A stretch of 42,245 nt of DNA from an uncultured Lachnospiraceae bacterium (lineage in GTDB: Bacteria > Bacillota > Clostridia > Lachnospirales > Lachnospiraceae). Below are positions 7,768 to 16,097 of this stretch, in pieces (position 1 is the stretch's first letter; the number at the start of each line of letters is the position of its first letter). The translations under genes were made by a program, and so were the position numbers. The stretch spans positions 78,699 through 120,943 of the forward strand of contig CAMNXA010000006.1 in NCBI GenBank assembly GCA_946566685.1, written 5' to 3'. The notes beneath the pieces were generated by a model that saw only the letters and a program-made list of their open reading frames with translations, was not told the origin of the DNA and ran no database searches.

Positions 7768-8445
7768 CTATCCCTTTTCTTCCTTTTTCTTCGAAAGGTA
7801 TGAAAGCCCTCTCAGTACAGCGTACGAGACCACTGTGAAAGTAATGAAAAAGCAGATGGACGCCCCAAGGATATGCAGTGGATCCGCCTTTCCTCTTAAT
7901 AGCATACCAAATACCGCACTGAATACTCCCGTACATATGACACTGACGATCAGGTCTTTCCTGGGTGTGCTCTTGGTCTGTGCGTGATTCCATACACCGT
8001 TTTTTACCATATAATAGATGTATGTCAGACCACCTACAATAAAGATTGCCGTTTCTCCCATAATCAGTGACAGATTTCCTTTCATAATCATTTGCACGAC
8101 AATTGTCACCGCACATGTCAGGAACATAATGCTAAAGGAGATGCTTCCTATTTTTTCTGCTTTTTGCCTTTCCAATTCATGATAATCAGCTACTTTTAAT
8201 AAGGTTTCTTTCATTTCCTGCTCCATCTTTCCACCTTCCCTTTCTCCATTCAGGATTTCCTTGATTTCCACATGATAAAACTCTGCAATCTGCACTAAAA
8301 TACTGAGGTCCGGAAGATTGTTTCCTGTCTCCCACCTGGACACAGTCCTTCCCGAAACACCTAAGATTTCCGCCAGTTGTTCCTGCGTGATTTCTTTTTC
8401 TCTGCGAAGATGTTTTAGAAACATCCCTATTTTCTTTGGATCCAT
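7768..8445 (-). CDS. XRE-family regulator with four-helix membrane domain
   Basis: A 225-residue protein. An XRE helix-turn-helix fills residues 1-62 (ITQEQLAEILGVSGRTVSRW); a short linker leads to four hydrophobic segments (starting near IGSISFSIMFLTC, LIMGETAIFIVGG, LIVSVICTGVFSA and LHILGASICFFI) and a lysine-rich end. ATG 8445 is chosen because AAAGGAG lies 8 bp upstream; the longer frame from 8478 has no such site. Membrane-tethered XRE regulators are common in clostridia, and their signals are mostly unknown. It lies just upstream of, and in the same direction as, the exosortase operon, so it could control it or be read with it. No terminator is evident between them. Confidence 0.83.
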   Translation of the reverse strand: MDPKKIGMFLKHLRREKEITQEQLAEILGVSGRTVSRWETGNNLPDLSILVQIAEFYHVEIKEILNGEREGGKMEQEMKETLLKVADYHELERQKAEKIGSISFSIMFLTCAVTIVVQMIMKGNLSLIMGETAIFIVGGLTYIYYMVKNGVWNHAQTKSTPRKDLIVSVICTGVFSAVFGMLLRGKADPLHILGASICFFITFTVVSYAVLRGLSYLSKKKEEKG

Positions 8446-8565
8446 AATACGTTCTCCTTTCCTCTTTGGATTCCTCAAATCCCTGTCTCCTCCTTTTCCT
8501 ACATATTACTCTCTCCCAGAAAAAGTAACACGACATAAAACGAGAAAACAGAAAATTCTTGTATA

Positions 8566-8579
8566 TGACATTTATGTCA
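8566..8579. promoter_or_regulatory. Palindromic operator candidate between divergent genes
   Basis: Inverted repeat TGACAT-TT-ATGTCA, located 120 bp upstream of the XRE membrane regulator and 55 bp before the plus-strand promoter. The same half-sites overlap in the operator of the other XRE gene (30147-30158). The 362-bp gap 8446-8807 otherwise holds only the promoter at 8633 and AT-rich leader. Confidence 0.45.
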
Positions 8580-8632
8580 GTTCGTATTTTAATATTTTCT
8601 TACTGTTATACGCTATCATTTATATAAACAAA

Positions 8633-8661
8633 TTGACACGCTTTCATTCGTATGATATATT
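8633..8661 (+). promoter_or_regulatory. Sigma-A-type promoter for the 8808 gene
   Basis: TTGACA at 8633-8638, a 17-bp spacer and TATATT at 8656-8661. It would give a leader of about 140 nt before the ATG at 8808. Confidence 0.75.
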
Positions 8662-8807
8662 TAGTCCATATCTGCAATATCTCTATTTTCATAAGGGTTC
8701 TGTTATTATTTTTTCTTATATCAAATACATTCCCCTTATATTCTGAGCAACAGGTAATTATTATCTTCTATCATTAATCTTTTTGTCTACAAAAGAAAGG
8801 CACATCT

Positions 8808-9701
8808 ATGACTCTGACCAACAATACTTCACCCTCTGCTCCTGAAACCATTATTCCGCCCAAATGTCATGTCAACTGGCACGAGGCTGCCACCTGTGCA
8901 GTACAGATTGAACTGCGGGACTACACAGATATACTGGATTTCCAGACTGAATATATTCTGGGCAGCAACAGCTATCGTATCGACCTTCTAGTCATCCGGA
9001 AACTGTCTGATCTGCCAATCCTTAAAAACATTGCCCGTAATTTCAAACGCTACAATCTGTTTGAAATCAAGGGTTTTCATTCTTCCCTGACAATCAATTC
9101 ATACTACAAGACCATCGGTTACGCCGGACTTCTAGTTAGTCAGATCAGCGGGCAAGAACAATTCAGCAGTCTCGATGTCACCCTGTCTTTCCTTGCTTTC
9201 CATCATCCCAGAAAGCTGATAAAGCATCTACAGAATGAACGTCATTTAACAGTTGCAAATTCCTCCCAGGGAGTATATGATATCATTAATGAGACATTTA
9301 AAGCACAGATTATCGTTACCCAGGAACTGCCGCCGGAAGAAAATCTCTATCTGTGCTGCCTGACAGAATATTTGCAGGACGCTTCTTTAACCCGCCGTCT
9401 TGCTGATGATTATACCTTACATAAAGGGCAGGATATTTATACAAAATATCTGCATCAACTAACAACTGCCAACATCAAAGCGAAAGGAGAACGCTCTATG
9501 GTATGTGAAGGACTTTTTAACCTGTTTGGTACAAGTTCTGAGGAGATTATTGCACGGGCTAAAATGGAGTCTGATGCGTATTATCTTCCAAAAATTAACA
9601 ATTTATCTTCTCGGGTTGATTATCTGACAAACCTGTTAAGGCAGAATAATATTTCTTTTGACACAGAATTCATATCAGATGAAGGGAACACCTCCATCTA
9701 G
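8808..9701 (+). CDS. Uncharacterised PD-(D/E)XK-like protein
   Basis: A 297-residue soluble protein that I do not recognise as a named family. A nuclease-like core is suggested by D59 in SYRIDLLVIRK and E86-I-K88 in NLFEIKGF, the spacing and hydrophobic pattern of PD-(D/E)XK enzymes. The middle part is helical. The C-terminal 80 residues include GEGR-like charged stretches and a coiled-coil-like end (PKINNLSSRVDYLTNLLRQN). It resembles the Rpn-type families common in Lachnospiraceae in general layout. It has its own promoter and a GAAAGG ribosome site 7 bp before the ATG. Function unknown; a DNA-related or sensing role is inference only. Confidence 0.6.
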   Translation: MTLTNNTSPSAPETIIPPKCHVNWHEAATCAVQIELRDYTDILDFQTEYILGSNSYRIDLLVIRKLSDLPILKNIARNFKRYNLFEIKGFHSSLTINSYYKTIGYAGLLVSQISGQEQFSSLDVTLSFLAFHHPRKLIKHLQNERHLTVANSSQGVYDIINETFKAQIIVTQELPPEENLYLCCLTEYLQDASLTRRLADDYTLHKGQDIYTKYLHQLTTANIKAKGERSMVCEGLFNLFGTSSEEIIARAKMESDAYYLPKINNLSSRVDYLTNLLRQNNISFDTEFISDEGNTSI

Positions 9702-9771
9702 TCTCAATCCGTCTCTCCATTCAGGCTGTTCATGCCGTCTCCCCTTTTTAGAGATTACTTAGAGATAAGAT

Positions 9772-9780
9772 TGCTATAAT
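9772..9780 (+). promoter_or_regulatory. Extended -10 promoter for the solute-binding lipoprotein
   Basis: TTGCTATAAT ending at 9780: TG one base before TATAAT (9775-9780). No good -35 box is seen; an extended -10 can compensate for this. Confidence 0.5.
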
Positions 9781-9854
9781 AAATTGGGGAATTTATTTTC
9801 TCACAGGCTGCGTAAGCAACAAACCATGTATCTTACATAACAGGAGGGAGAAAA

Positions 9855-12281
9855 TTGAGCAACTTCAGAATGGAGAGAAAAATGAGACAATTTAACATCA
9901 CAAAAAGAATTGCTGCCTGTCTGATGGCACTGACTCTTGCTGCCGGATTATTTACCGGCTGCGGTGACAGCGGTGCCGGGGCTGACAATGCGGATGGCAG
10001 CGGCGCCGGCAGTACGCCGGCCGCCAATGAAGCGGCACAGGACGAAGAACAGGGCACTGCCATGGGCCGCTATGTGGAGAAAGAGGCAGATCTTGGCGAA
10101 AACAGTCTGACTGACTGGAACAGCCGTGTGTTCCCTATGGCAGACGGCAGTTATCTTTTGTCGGATAACAGCGGTTTCGTGCTGCGTTCACGGGATAATG
10201 GCGCAAGCTGGGTAAAGGAAGATTTGCCTTGGCTCAATCAAATGAAGGCAGACAACAAATACATTCTGACCATGGCCTTTGGTCCGGATCAGACAGCCGC
10301 CGTAGTATGGACGGAACCTGAGGAAGGGAGCGGCGATGACGGCAACGGCGTTCAGCTTAAAATGGATATGCAGCTCACAATCGTAAAGCCGGACGGTACG
10401 GAAACTCCGGCGGATATCAACCTGGAAGCAGAGGATATGTGGGTCAACAGCGTTTCCATATCGGACACGGGACGGATTATCGTAAGCACCCTGGGCTCCA
10501 ACCTGTATGAAGTTCAGCCTGATGGAAGCTGTGAGAAATTCTTGAATGTAGGAGATGGAAGTCCGGCACTCGTACGGTTCCACGGCAATATTATGCTCCT
10601 GGACGGATGGGGATATGACGTGCCTCTCCTTTACGATATGGAAGAAAAGGCATACATCGAGGATCAGGTTCTGATAGATTTTGTCCGGGAAAACTTTGCA
10701 GCAAGAGACTGCAATCCGGGCAGAAGCTATGACCTGTTCCTGGTTTCAGGAGGCGATGACGTCATTTACCTGGCGGGACAGACAGGGATATACCGCCATG
10801 TGCTGAACGGCAGCGCTATGGAGCAGGTTATGGACGGAAGTCTGACCATTTTGGGCAACCCGACCTGCCAGATCATGGATATGACCGTGGCGGATAACAA
10901 TGAATTTGTAGTACTGCTGACCGGAGAAAAAATGGCACGCTTTATCTATGATCCAAACGTACCTTCCAGACCGAATGAAAAGCTGCAAGTATGGAGTCTG
11001 GAGGATGAGATGGTGGTACGTCAGGCAATCAGCCTCTATCAGAAAGAAAACCCGGCAGTTTATGTAGAGTATGAGATTGGCCTTGACGGAAGTTCCATGA
11101 CCAGGGAGGATGCCATCAAAAACCTGAATACGCGCACCATGGCTGGAAAAGGGCCGGACGTCCTGGTTCTGGATAATATGCCCATGGATTCCTACATCGA
11201 AAAGGGAATCCTCACGGACATCTCCCCACTACTGGACGGCATGGGTGGAGAGGATGCCGTTTTCCCGAATATTGTGGATGCTTTCAGAGAAGACGGACAT
11301 GTCTATATGGTTCCCTGTGGAATCCAGCTTCCCTATGTGCTCGGCAGGAACGATGACATCAAAAAAATGACAAACATGTCAGATGTGGTAACTATCATGA
11401 AAGAGATGCGGGAACAAAATCCTGGCACGGATCTGCTGCGCCTTTCATCGCCCCAGGCAATTATGCGGGTATTCTCCCTGACATGTGCACCGGCCTGGCG
11501 TACAGAGGAAGGCGCCCTTAACGCGGAGGCCATCTCTGATTTCCTGACACAGACAAAGCAGATCTACGACATACAGATGGACGGACTTTCGGAAGAAGCC
11601 GTTCAGGGATGGGAAGCTGAAAAGGAAGTTTACCTTAGCTACTATAGTGTAAACGGTGAAGGCCTGGAAGAATCGGACGAGATCAGGACACGTCATCAGG
11701 GCGTATATTTTATGGGGCAGGCACAGCAGTTTGCAGTCGGTTCCACCGATAATATAGGGGAATATAACTGTCATATGTCCCTTCCTAAGTCAGAAGGTTT
11801 TGAGGACTGCGGCGTCATTCCGATGAATGGCCAGTGCAGCAATGTGTTCTGGGCTAAAACCCTTTTGGGAATCAATGCCTCCTCGGAAAATAAGGAGCGG
11901 GCACAGGATTTTATAAAGACAGCGCTCAGCACAGAAGTGCAGATTGATATGGAGAACGGTTTCCCGGTGACACAAAAAGCCATCATGGATAGCTATGCGG
12001 ATCAATGGAAGCTGTATAAGGATAACGACTATGTCTCCGGATCTGGTGGTACAACTGATCCCGATGGAAACGAAGTCATCCTGTTAATCCGCATTCCTGA
12101 CGAGGCAGAGGTGCAGGAACTGATACGGTGGATCGAGTCGATGGACACTGCCTATGTGGAGGATAAGACCTTTGAAGGAGTTGTTTACGAGGAAGGCTCT
12201 GCCTATATGCTGGGAGAAAAGAGTCTGGAGGAGGCTATGAACTCCATCGAGACAAGGCTTGGCATTTATCTGGCGGAATAG
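9855..12281 (+). CDS. Large lipoprotein: N-terminal propeller-like region plus family 1 solute-binding domain
   Basis: An 808-residue lipoprotein (lipobox F-T-G-C36). Residues about 75-385 hold repeated short strands with DNG/DTG/DNN turns (ADGSYLLSDNSGFVLRSRDNGASW), like a beta-propeller. From about 387 (QVWSLEDEMVVRQAISLYQKENP) to ~710 it follows the family 1 extracellular solute-binding fold seen in carbohydrate ABC systems (GPDVLVLDNMPMDSY). Usual members are 400-450 residues, so the protein is a fusion about twice as long. No ABC permease lies next to it. The start is TTG at 9855 with a near-perfect AGGAGGG site 6 bp upstream; later ATGs lack one. Likely a surface binding protein for a sugar or polymer; the partner transporter must be elsewhere. 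Confidence 0.75.
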   Translation: MSNFRMERKMRQFNITKRIAACLMALTLAAGLFTGCGDSGAGADNADGSGAGSTPAANEAAQDEEQGTAMGRYVEKEADLGENSLTDWNSRVFPMADGSYLLSDNSGFVLRSRDNGASWVKEDLPWLNQMKADNKYILTMAFGPDQTAAVVWTEPEEGSGDDGNGVQLKMDMQLTIVKPDGTETPADINLEAEDMWVNSVSISDTGRIIVSTLGSNLYEVQPDGSCEKFLNVGDGSPALVRFHGNIMLLDGWGYDVPLLYDMEEKAYIEDQVLIDFVRENFAARDCNPGRSYDLFLVSGGDDVIYLAGQTGIYRHVLNGSAMEQVMDGSLTILGNPTCQIMDMTVADNNEFVVLLTGEKMARFIYDPNVPSRPNEKLQVWSLEDEMVVRQAISLYQKENPAVYVEYEIGLDGSSMTREDAIKNLNTRTMAGKGPDVLVLDNMPMDSYIEKGILTDISPLLDGMGGEDAVFPNIVDAFREDGHVYMVPCGIQLPYVLGRNDDIKKMTNMSDVVTIMKEMREQNPGTDLLRLSSPQAIMRVFSLTCAPAWRTEEGALNAEAISDFLTQTKQIYDIQMDGLSEEAVQGWEAEKEVYLSYYSVNGEGLEESDEIRTRHQGVYFMGQAQQFAVGSTDNIGEYNCHMSLPKSEGFEDCGVIPMNGQCSNVFWAKTLLGINASSENKERAQDFIKTALSTEVQIDMENGFPVTQKAIMDSYADQWKLYKDNDYVSGSGGTTDPDGNEVILLIRIPDEAEVQELIRWIESMDTAYVEDKTFEGVVYEEGSAYMLGEKSLEEAMNSIETRLGIYLAE

Positions 12282-12305
12282 TTTATGAATAAATAAAGCC
12301 ATGAG

Positions 12306-12355
12306 GGAGTATCGCTCCATAACTATATTTTTGTTATGAGCGATGCTCCTTTTTT
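12306..12355 (+). terminator. Rho-independent terminator after the solute-binding lipoprotein
   Basis: Long imperfect hairpin: GGAG-ATCGCT-ATAAC blocks from 12306 pair with GTTAT-AGCGAT-CTCC ending at 12349, followed by six T (12350-12355). The remaining bases to 12612 show only AT-rich leader with a possible TATAAT near 12530. Confidence 0.85.
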
Positions 12356-12612
12356 AATAGGCATGCCATAACAGACTGAAAAATAAGCGTATATCGGCAG
12401 TCATCAAGAAACAAATATTGTCCCGTTCTCCATATAGTTATCAAAACTATTAAAAGCAGTTAGCAAAACTCTACTTTGTGATATTTACCTGCAAAACGAT
12501 TGCATTTACAGCACAAACGTAGTATCCTATATAATAATAACCAGACAGTCTTGCAGGCATTCAGTTTCCTTCTCTGTCTGTGGAAATATTTTGTACAAGG
12601 AAGATTTACGAT

Positions 12613-13518
12613 ATGAGCGAGACCTTTCATATTATCAGTGACGGCTCCTGCGATCTGCCGCTGGAACTTGTCAAAGAGAAAAATATCACAGTCGTTCCCT
12701 TTTATGTATCTTTCGATGAGGAACATTATTACAAGGAAAATGTCGAGATCGGCATCCGCGATTTCTATCAGATGATGGTGGATAAGAAGGGCGTATACCC
12801 CAAATCCTCCATGCCGTCCATTCAGGATTATGAGGAGGCCTTCCGCCCCTTTGCTGAGGCGGGGACTCCTGTCATCTGTATCTGCATTACCACTAAATTC
12901 AGCGGTTCCATGCAATCTGCCCTCAACGCCAGGGAATTGATCCTGGAAAAATATCCCCAGGCGCAGATTACTGTCATTGATGCCACAATCAACACCGTAC
13001 TTCAGGGACAGTATGTGCTGGAAGCCGCAGAGTTGCGCGACCATGGCGTCAGCTATCAGGATGCCATAACACGGTTGGAAACGATCAAAAGTACCGGCCG
13101 GATATTCTTTACCGTGGGCAATATGGAATACTTAAAACACGGCGGACGCATCGGGAAGGTGGCGGCCCTGGCAGGCGGTGCCCTCGACATCCGCCCCATC
13201 ATCACCTTAAAGCAGGGAGAAATCTTTCCTTCCGGTATTGACCGCGGCCGGAAACGTACCTTAAAAAAAGTCATGAACCTTCTTTTGGATTATCTACGAG
13301 AAAGCAGTCTGGGAATCGACTGCTACAGTATCGCAGTGGGATACGGCTATGACATAGAGGAAGGCGCCGCCTTCCGTGACCAGGCTCTTGCCACCCTGCA
13401 CGACAAAGGATATGTAATCAATCAGATACCTGTATATCAGATTGGCGCCACGATCGGTGTGCATACCGGGCCTTATCCGCTGGGATTTGGGATTATTGAG
13501 AAAGGGATTCATTCATAG
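12613..13518 (+). CDS. DegV family (FakB-like) fatty-acid-binding protein
   Basis: A 301-residue DegV protein. Landmarks in order: IISDGSCDLPLELV at the N-terminus, SMPSIQDYEEAF, ITTKFSGSMQSA, VIDATINT, KHGGRIG, and the C-terminal HTGPYPLGFGI. Members bind a fatty acid; in characterised Gram-positive bacteria (FakB) they present it to the kinase FakA for acyl-phosphate formation and phospholipid synthesis. No fakA lies nearby, which is usual for multi-copy DegV genes. ATG 12613 is preferred because AAGGAAG lies 9 bp upstream; an in-frame GTG at 12580 is possible but has no ribosome site. Confidence 0.92.
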   Translation: MSETFHIISDGSCDLPLELVKEKNITVVPFYVSFDEEHYYKENVEIGIRDFYQMMVDKKGVYPKSSMPSIQDYEEAFRPFAEAGTPVICICITTKFSGSMQSALNARELILEKYPQAQITVIDATINTVLQGQYVLEAAELRDHGVSYQDAITRLETIKSTGRIFFTVGNMEYLKHGGRIGKVAALAGGALDIRPIITLKQGEIFPSGIDRGRKRTLKKVMNLLLDYLRESSLGIDCYSIAVGYGYDIEEGAAFRDQALATLHDKGYVINQIPVYQIGATIGVHTGPYPLGFGIIEKGIHS

Positions 13519-13533
13519 AAAAAGCAATTTCCT

Positions 13534-13570
13534 AAAAAGGCGCCCTGCTTTGATGCAGAGGCGCCTTTTT
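13534..13570. terminator. Bidirectional terminator between degV and the convergent 13610 gene
   Basis: Stem AAAAAGGCGCC (13534-13544) with GGCGCCTTTTT (13560-13570), plus an inner CTGC/GCAG pairing around a TTTGAT loop. The A and T runs serve both directions. Confidence 0.9.
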
Positions 13571-13609
13571 TATGAACAGTAAGATATCTGTGTCTGTTAA
13601 ATACTAATT

Positions 13610-15016
13610 TCAGTTCTTGGTGGGATATGCCCGTCCCAAATTAACAGAAATATATTTATAATCCGTCTGACTATAGTGCCATGACCATGCATGATACGAT
13701 GTTGAATCATGTTTGTCTGCCCATGTATATCTTGCTAAAATCTTGAAAGCATACTGTAGTGACAGCGTGCTTTTAGACGCAGGCGTTTTCCTCCACAAGG
13801 TATTGGTATCCAGGTACAATGACGTTTTTGAAATATCCGGCAGATCAGTTACTCCATCATTACTTGCCGCCCCTTTCGGGAAATTCGAAATCGTCCCATC
13901 ATAAGGAACCCGCTGTTTAAACACCCATGTATTGGAGTCTTTTTGTACAATATCCCACTCCGATATATTCTTTGTGATTGAATTGCTTATGGTATAACTT
14001 GCCGAAGCCGCCATACCTTCCGTTCCCGCTTCCACGCCGATACTGAACTCGTTACCGGCAGTATACTGCACTTGATTGCTCACATTGTTAGGACTGGATG
14101 CCACGGAGACGATTTCAGAAGAACTGATATTGGAGCCATCAACCTCCACTGCACTCAAACTCCATCCGCGTTTATCTGCATTGTTGTCACACATGGTCAC
14201 CGTTGTATGCCCCTTACTCACAATATTGATCACCTGCACAGGCGTTGAATAATTGGCATTATCATAATAGGCACTGACATCAATCCCCATCTCCAGGACA
14301 ATGCTCCCTGTCGGGGGTGTGAAACCACTTTCGCTCGCCCCCACCGGTCTGCATGTCATATATAAGATTAGCAGATCTTTAAACCATAATGTCTTGGGAA
14401 TATCTGCCGGCGGCTGGTTTTCCAGGGCCGTGCAGGCAATGCGCCCCTCTTTCTTCAGAACATGCATACTCTCCCTTATCGTATTGATAAAGGGCTCCAA
14501 CTCAGAAATCGTAAGATTTCCTCCCGGCTGTATCCGGAATTCATCACTTTTAACAATAGCAATTTGATCCTCTGCATCCATTCTCATCAGATCTCTCTGA
14601 CACACTGCCTCGGTCTCCATGATACCACAGTATTCGAGCGTCTTAATATACAGCTTTCCCTCCTCATCTCTTTGTGGGATCAGACAGCATGCAAGAGCCG
14701 GATCCTCAATGCACACGGCTAGGATATCCGCTTCTATAAGCATCTTCTTATGAAAGCTTTCCGGTTTATAGAGCAATATGGGCTGATCATTTTCCAGTAC
14801 ATTTTTGATCGTACCAATCATATCCCCATATGCTTCTCCAGTACGGTAACCCTGACAATCAATGATCAAAAGATTGTTTTTTGCTGCCAGCAGGCTCTCT
14901 GAGGTCAGATCAGCTTTACATTCAGCCAGTCTCTGAAACCCTCCATGCATGGAAAAAGCTGCATCAATAATATCGTCCGGTTTTTCCGTTCCGCATAAAA
15001 TAAAATTATAGCCCAT
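13610..15016 (-). CDS. Two-domain protein with beta-rich, leukocidin-like C-terminal half
   Basis: A 468-residue protein with no signal peptide or membrane helix. The N-terminal ~215 residues alternate strands and helices and contain several Cys; I do not recognise this part. From about 235 (GSIVLEMGIDVSAYYDNANYS) the protein is strand-rich, with an alternating small/polar stretch (EFSIGVEAG, then ASASYTISNSITKNISEW) like the stem of leukocidin/hemolysin pore formers, and an aromatic-rich end (YHAWSWHYSQTDYKY). The resemblance is by pattern only; a lectin-like or structural role is equally possible. It stands alone with its own AAAGGAGG site and shares a terminator with degV. A palindrome (ACTATA/TATAGT, 15071-15084) lies upstream. 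Confidence 0.5.
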   Translation of the reverse strand: MGYNFILCGTEKPDDIIDAAFSMHGGFQRLAECKADLTSESLLAAKNNLLIIDCQGYRTGEAYGDMIGTIKNVLENDQPILLYKPESFHKKMLIEADILAVCIEDPALACCLIPQRDEEGKLYIKTLEYCGIMETEAVCQRDLMRMDAEDQIAIVKSDEFRIQPGGNLTISELEPFINTIRESMHVLKKEGRIACTALENQPPADIPKTLWFKDLLILYMTCRPVGASESGFTPPTGSIVLEMGIDVSAYYDNANYSTPVQVINIVSKGHTTVTMCDNNADKRGWSLSAVEVDGSNISSSEIVSVASSPNNVSNQVQYTAGNEFSIGVEAGTEGMAASASYTISNSITKNISEWDIVQKDSNTWVFKQRVPYDGTISNFPKGAASNDGVTDLPDISKTSLYLDTNTLWRKTPASKSTLSLQYAFKILARYTWADKHDSTSYHAWSWHYSQTDYKYISVNLGRAYPTKN

Positions 15017-15070
15017 ACTCTCCTCCTTTTCTTTCGTTATACCAGTTGACGTTTACAAAACCATTATAAA

Positions 15071-15084
15071 ACTATATTTATAGT
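15071..15084. promoter_or_regulatory. Palindrome upstream of the 13610-15016 gene
   Basis: ACTATA-TT-TATAGT lies just upstream of a TATAAT (minus strand, about 15069-15064), in the spacer/-35 region of a likely promoter with a poor -35 box. Possible operator. Confidence 0.35.
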
Positions 15085-15171
15085 AATTTAATGCTATCAC
15101 ATTGTACTGTAACCGTCAATGTAAACCGGCTATTTAATCTGATTGAATCAAATATAATACTCACCGACAAT

Positions 15172-15213
15172 AAAAAAGGAAGCCCGCATCTGATTACCAA
15201 ATGCCAGGCTCCC
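15172..15213 (-). terminator. Terminator of the SDR gene
   Basis: On the minus strand GGGAGCC (15213-15207) pairs with GGCTTCC (15184-15178), with an extra GCAT/ATGC pairing inside, followed by a T run (15177-15172). Confidence 0.75.
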
Positions 15214-15231
15214 TGTTTTATCCAAAAATCC

Positions 15232-15978
15232 TTACGTCATCGCCGCGCCGTCAACCGAAAGAATCTCTCCCGTGACATAAGATGCCATATCACTTGCAAG
15301 AAATAAGAATGCATTGGCTACATCCTCCGGCTCCCCCACGCGCCCGAGCGGGATTGTGGCGGTAAGGCGTTTCACCATCTCTTCCGGCAGCGCCGCCACC
15401 ATATCTGTCCGTGTCACACCAGGCGCCACCGCATTGACACGGATCTGATCCTTGCCCAACTCCCTTGCCAGGGATTTGGTAAGGCCGTTTACTGCGAATT
15501 TCGATGCCGGATAGCCCACGCCTGCCGGCTGTCCGTAAATGCTGACCATGGAACTGGTATTTAAGATGACCCCGCCGCCCTGCTCTCTCATGATCTTTGC
15601 CGCCGCCTGTGCGCAGATAAAGACAGAATTCACATTCAAATCAATGACTTTCTCAAAATCTTCCGGCTTGTACTCGTAAAAACTGTCACGCGCGGAGACT
15701 CCTGCATTATTGACCAAAATATCCAGACTGCCGTACATATCCCTTACTTTCGTAAACACTTCTTCTACTTCCCCCGCATTCATCAGGTTCGGCCAATAAC
15801 CGACAACCTCGGCATCTGCGTCTTCCTCTTTGATCTTCTGAAGCGCTTTATCCACCGTCTCCTGTCTGGAACCAAGCAGCGCCACTTTCGCGCCATTTTC
15901 CAGAAACTTCTTCACCACGGCGAATCCGATTCCTCTGGTTCCGCCTGTAACCACCGCTACTTTTCCCTGTAATAACAT
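15232..15978 (-). CDS. Short-chain dehydrogenase/reductase (FabG/BaiA-like)
   Basis: A 248-residue classical SDR. The nucleotide site T11-G-G-T-R-G-I-G18, NNAG at 90-93, and the catalytic Ser142/143, Tyr156 and Lys160 (YPASK) are all present, and the C-terminus ends with the usual GEILSVDGA. It should catalyse NAD(P)-dependent oxidation/reduction of an alcohol or ketone. The overall sequence resembles both 3-oxoacyl-ACP reductases and the clostridial BaiA hydroxysteroid dehydrogenases; no fatty-acid or bile-acid genes flank it, so the substrate is open. It is monocistronic, with AGGAGG before the ATG and the promoter/palindrome repeat B just upstream. Confidence 0.9.
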   Translation of the reverse strand: MLLQGKVAVVTGGTRGIGFAVVKKFLENGAKVALLGSRQETVDKALQKIKEEDADAEVVGYWPNLMNAGEVEEVFTKVRDMYGSLDILVNNAGVSARDSFYEYKPEDFEKVIDLNVNSVFICAQAAAKIMREQGGGVILNTSSMVSIYGQPAGVGYPASKFAVNGLTKSLARELGKDQIRVNAVAPGVTRTDMVAALPEEMVKRLTATIPLGRVGEPEDVANAFLFLASDMASYVTGEILSVDGAAMT

Positions 15979-16001
15979 AATGTTACCTCCTCAGATACTA
16001 T

Positions 16002-16052
16002 AATTGCCCTGCAATTCTTGTGACGCAGAACGCCGGTTCTGCGTTTATTATA
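16002..16052 (-). repeat. Promoter-linked double-palindrome repeat, copy B
   Basis: Same order as copy A at 3005-3059: minus-strand TATAAT (16052-16047), then an inverted repeat ACGCAGAAC/GTTCTGCGT (16023-16031, 16036-16044) with loop GCCG, then AATTGC/GCAATT (16002-16007, 16011-16016). In the first palindrome the arms differ from copy A but stay complementary (CAGACT versus CAGAAC). It sits 24-75 bp upstream of the SDR start. Confidence 0.7.
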
Positions 16053-16097
16053 CCGCAAATAGCAAATTTCTGTACTGAAAATTTTTTATGAATCCTA

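Noticed and set aside
15232..15978. Assignment as a bile-acid BaiA gene
   Set aside because: Resemblance is to the SDR family as a whole and no other bai genes are present, so only the family call is kept.
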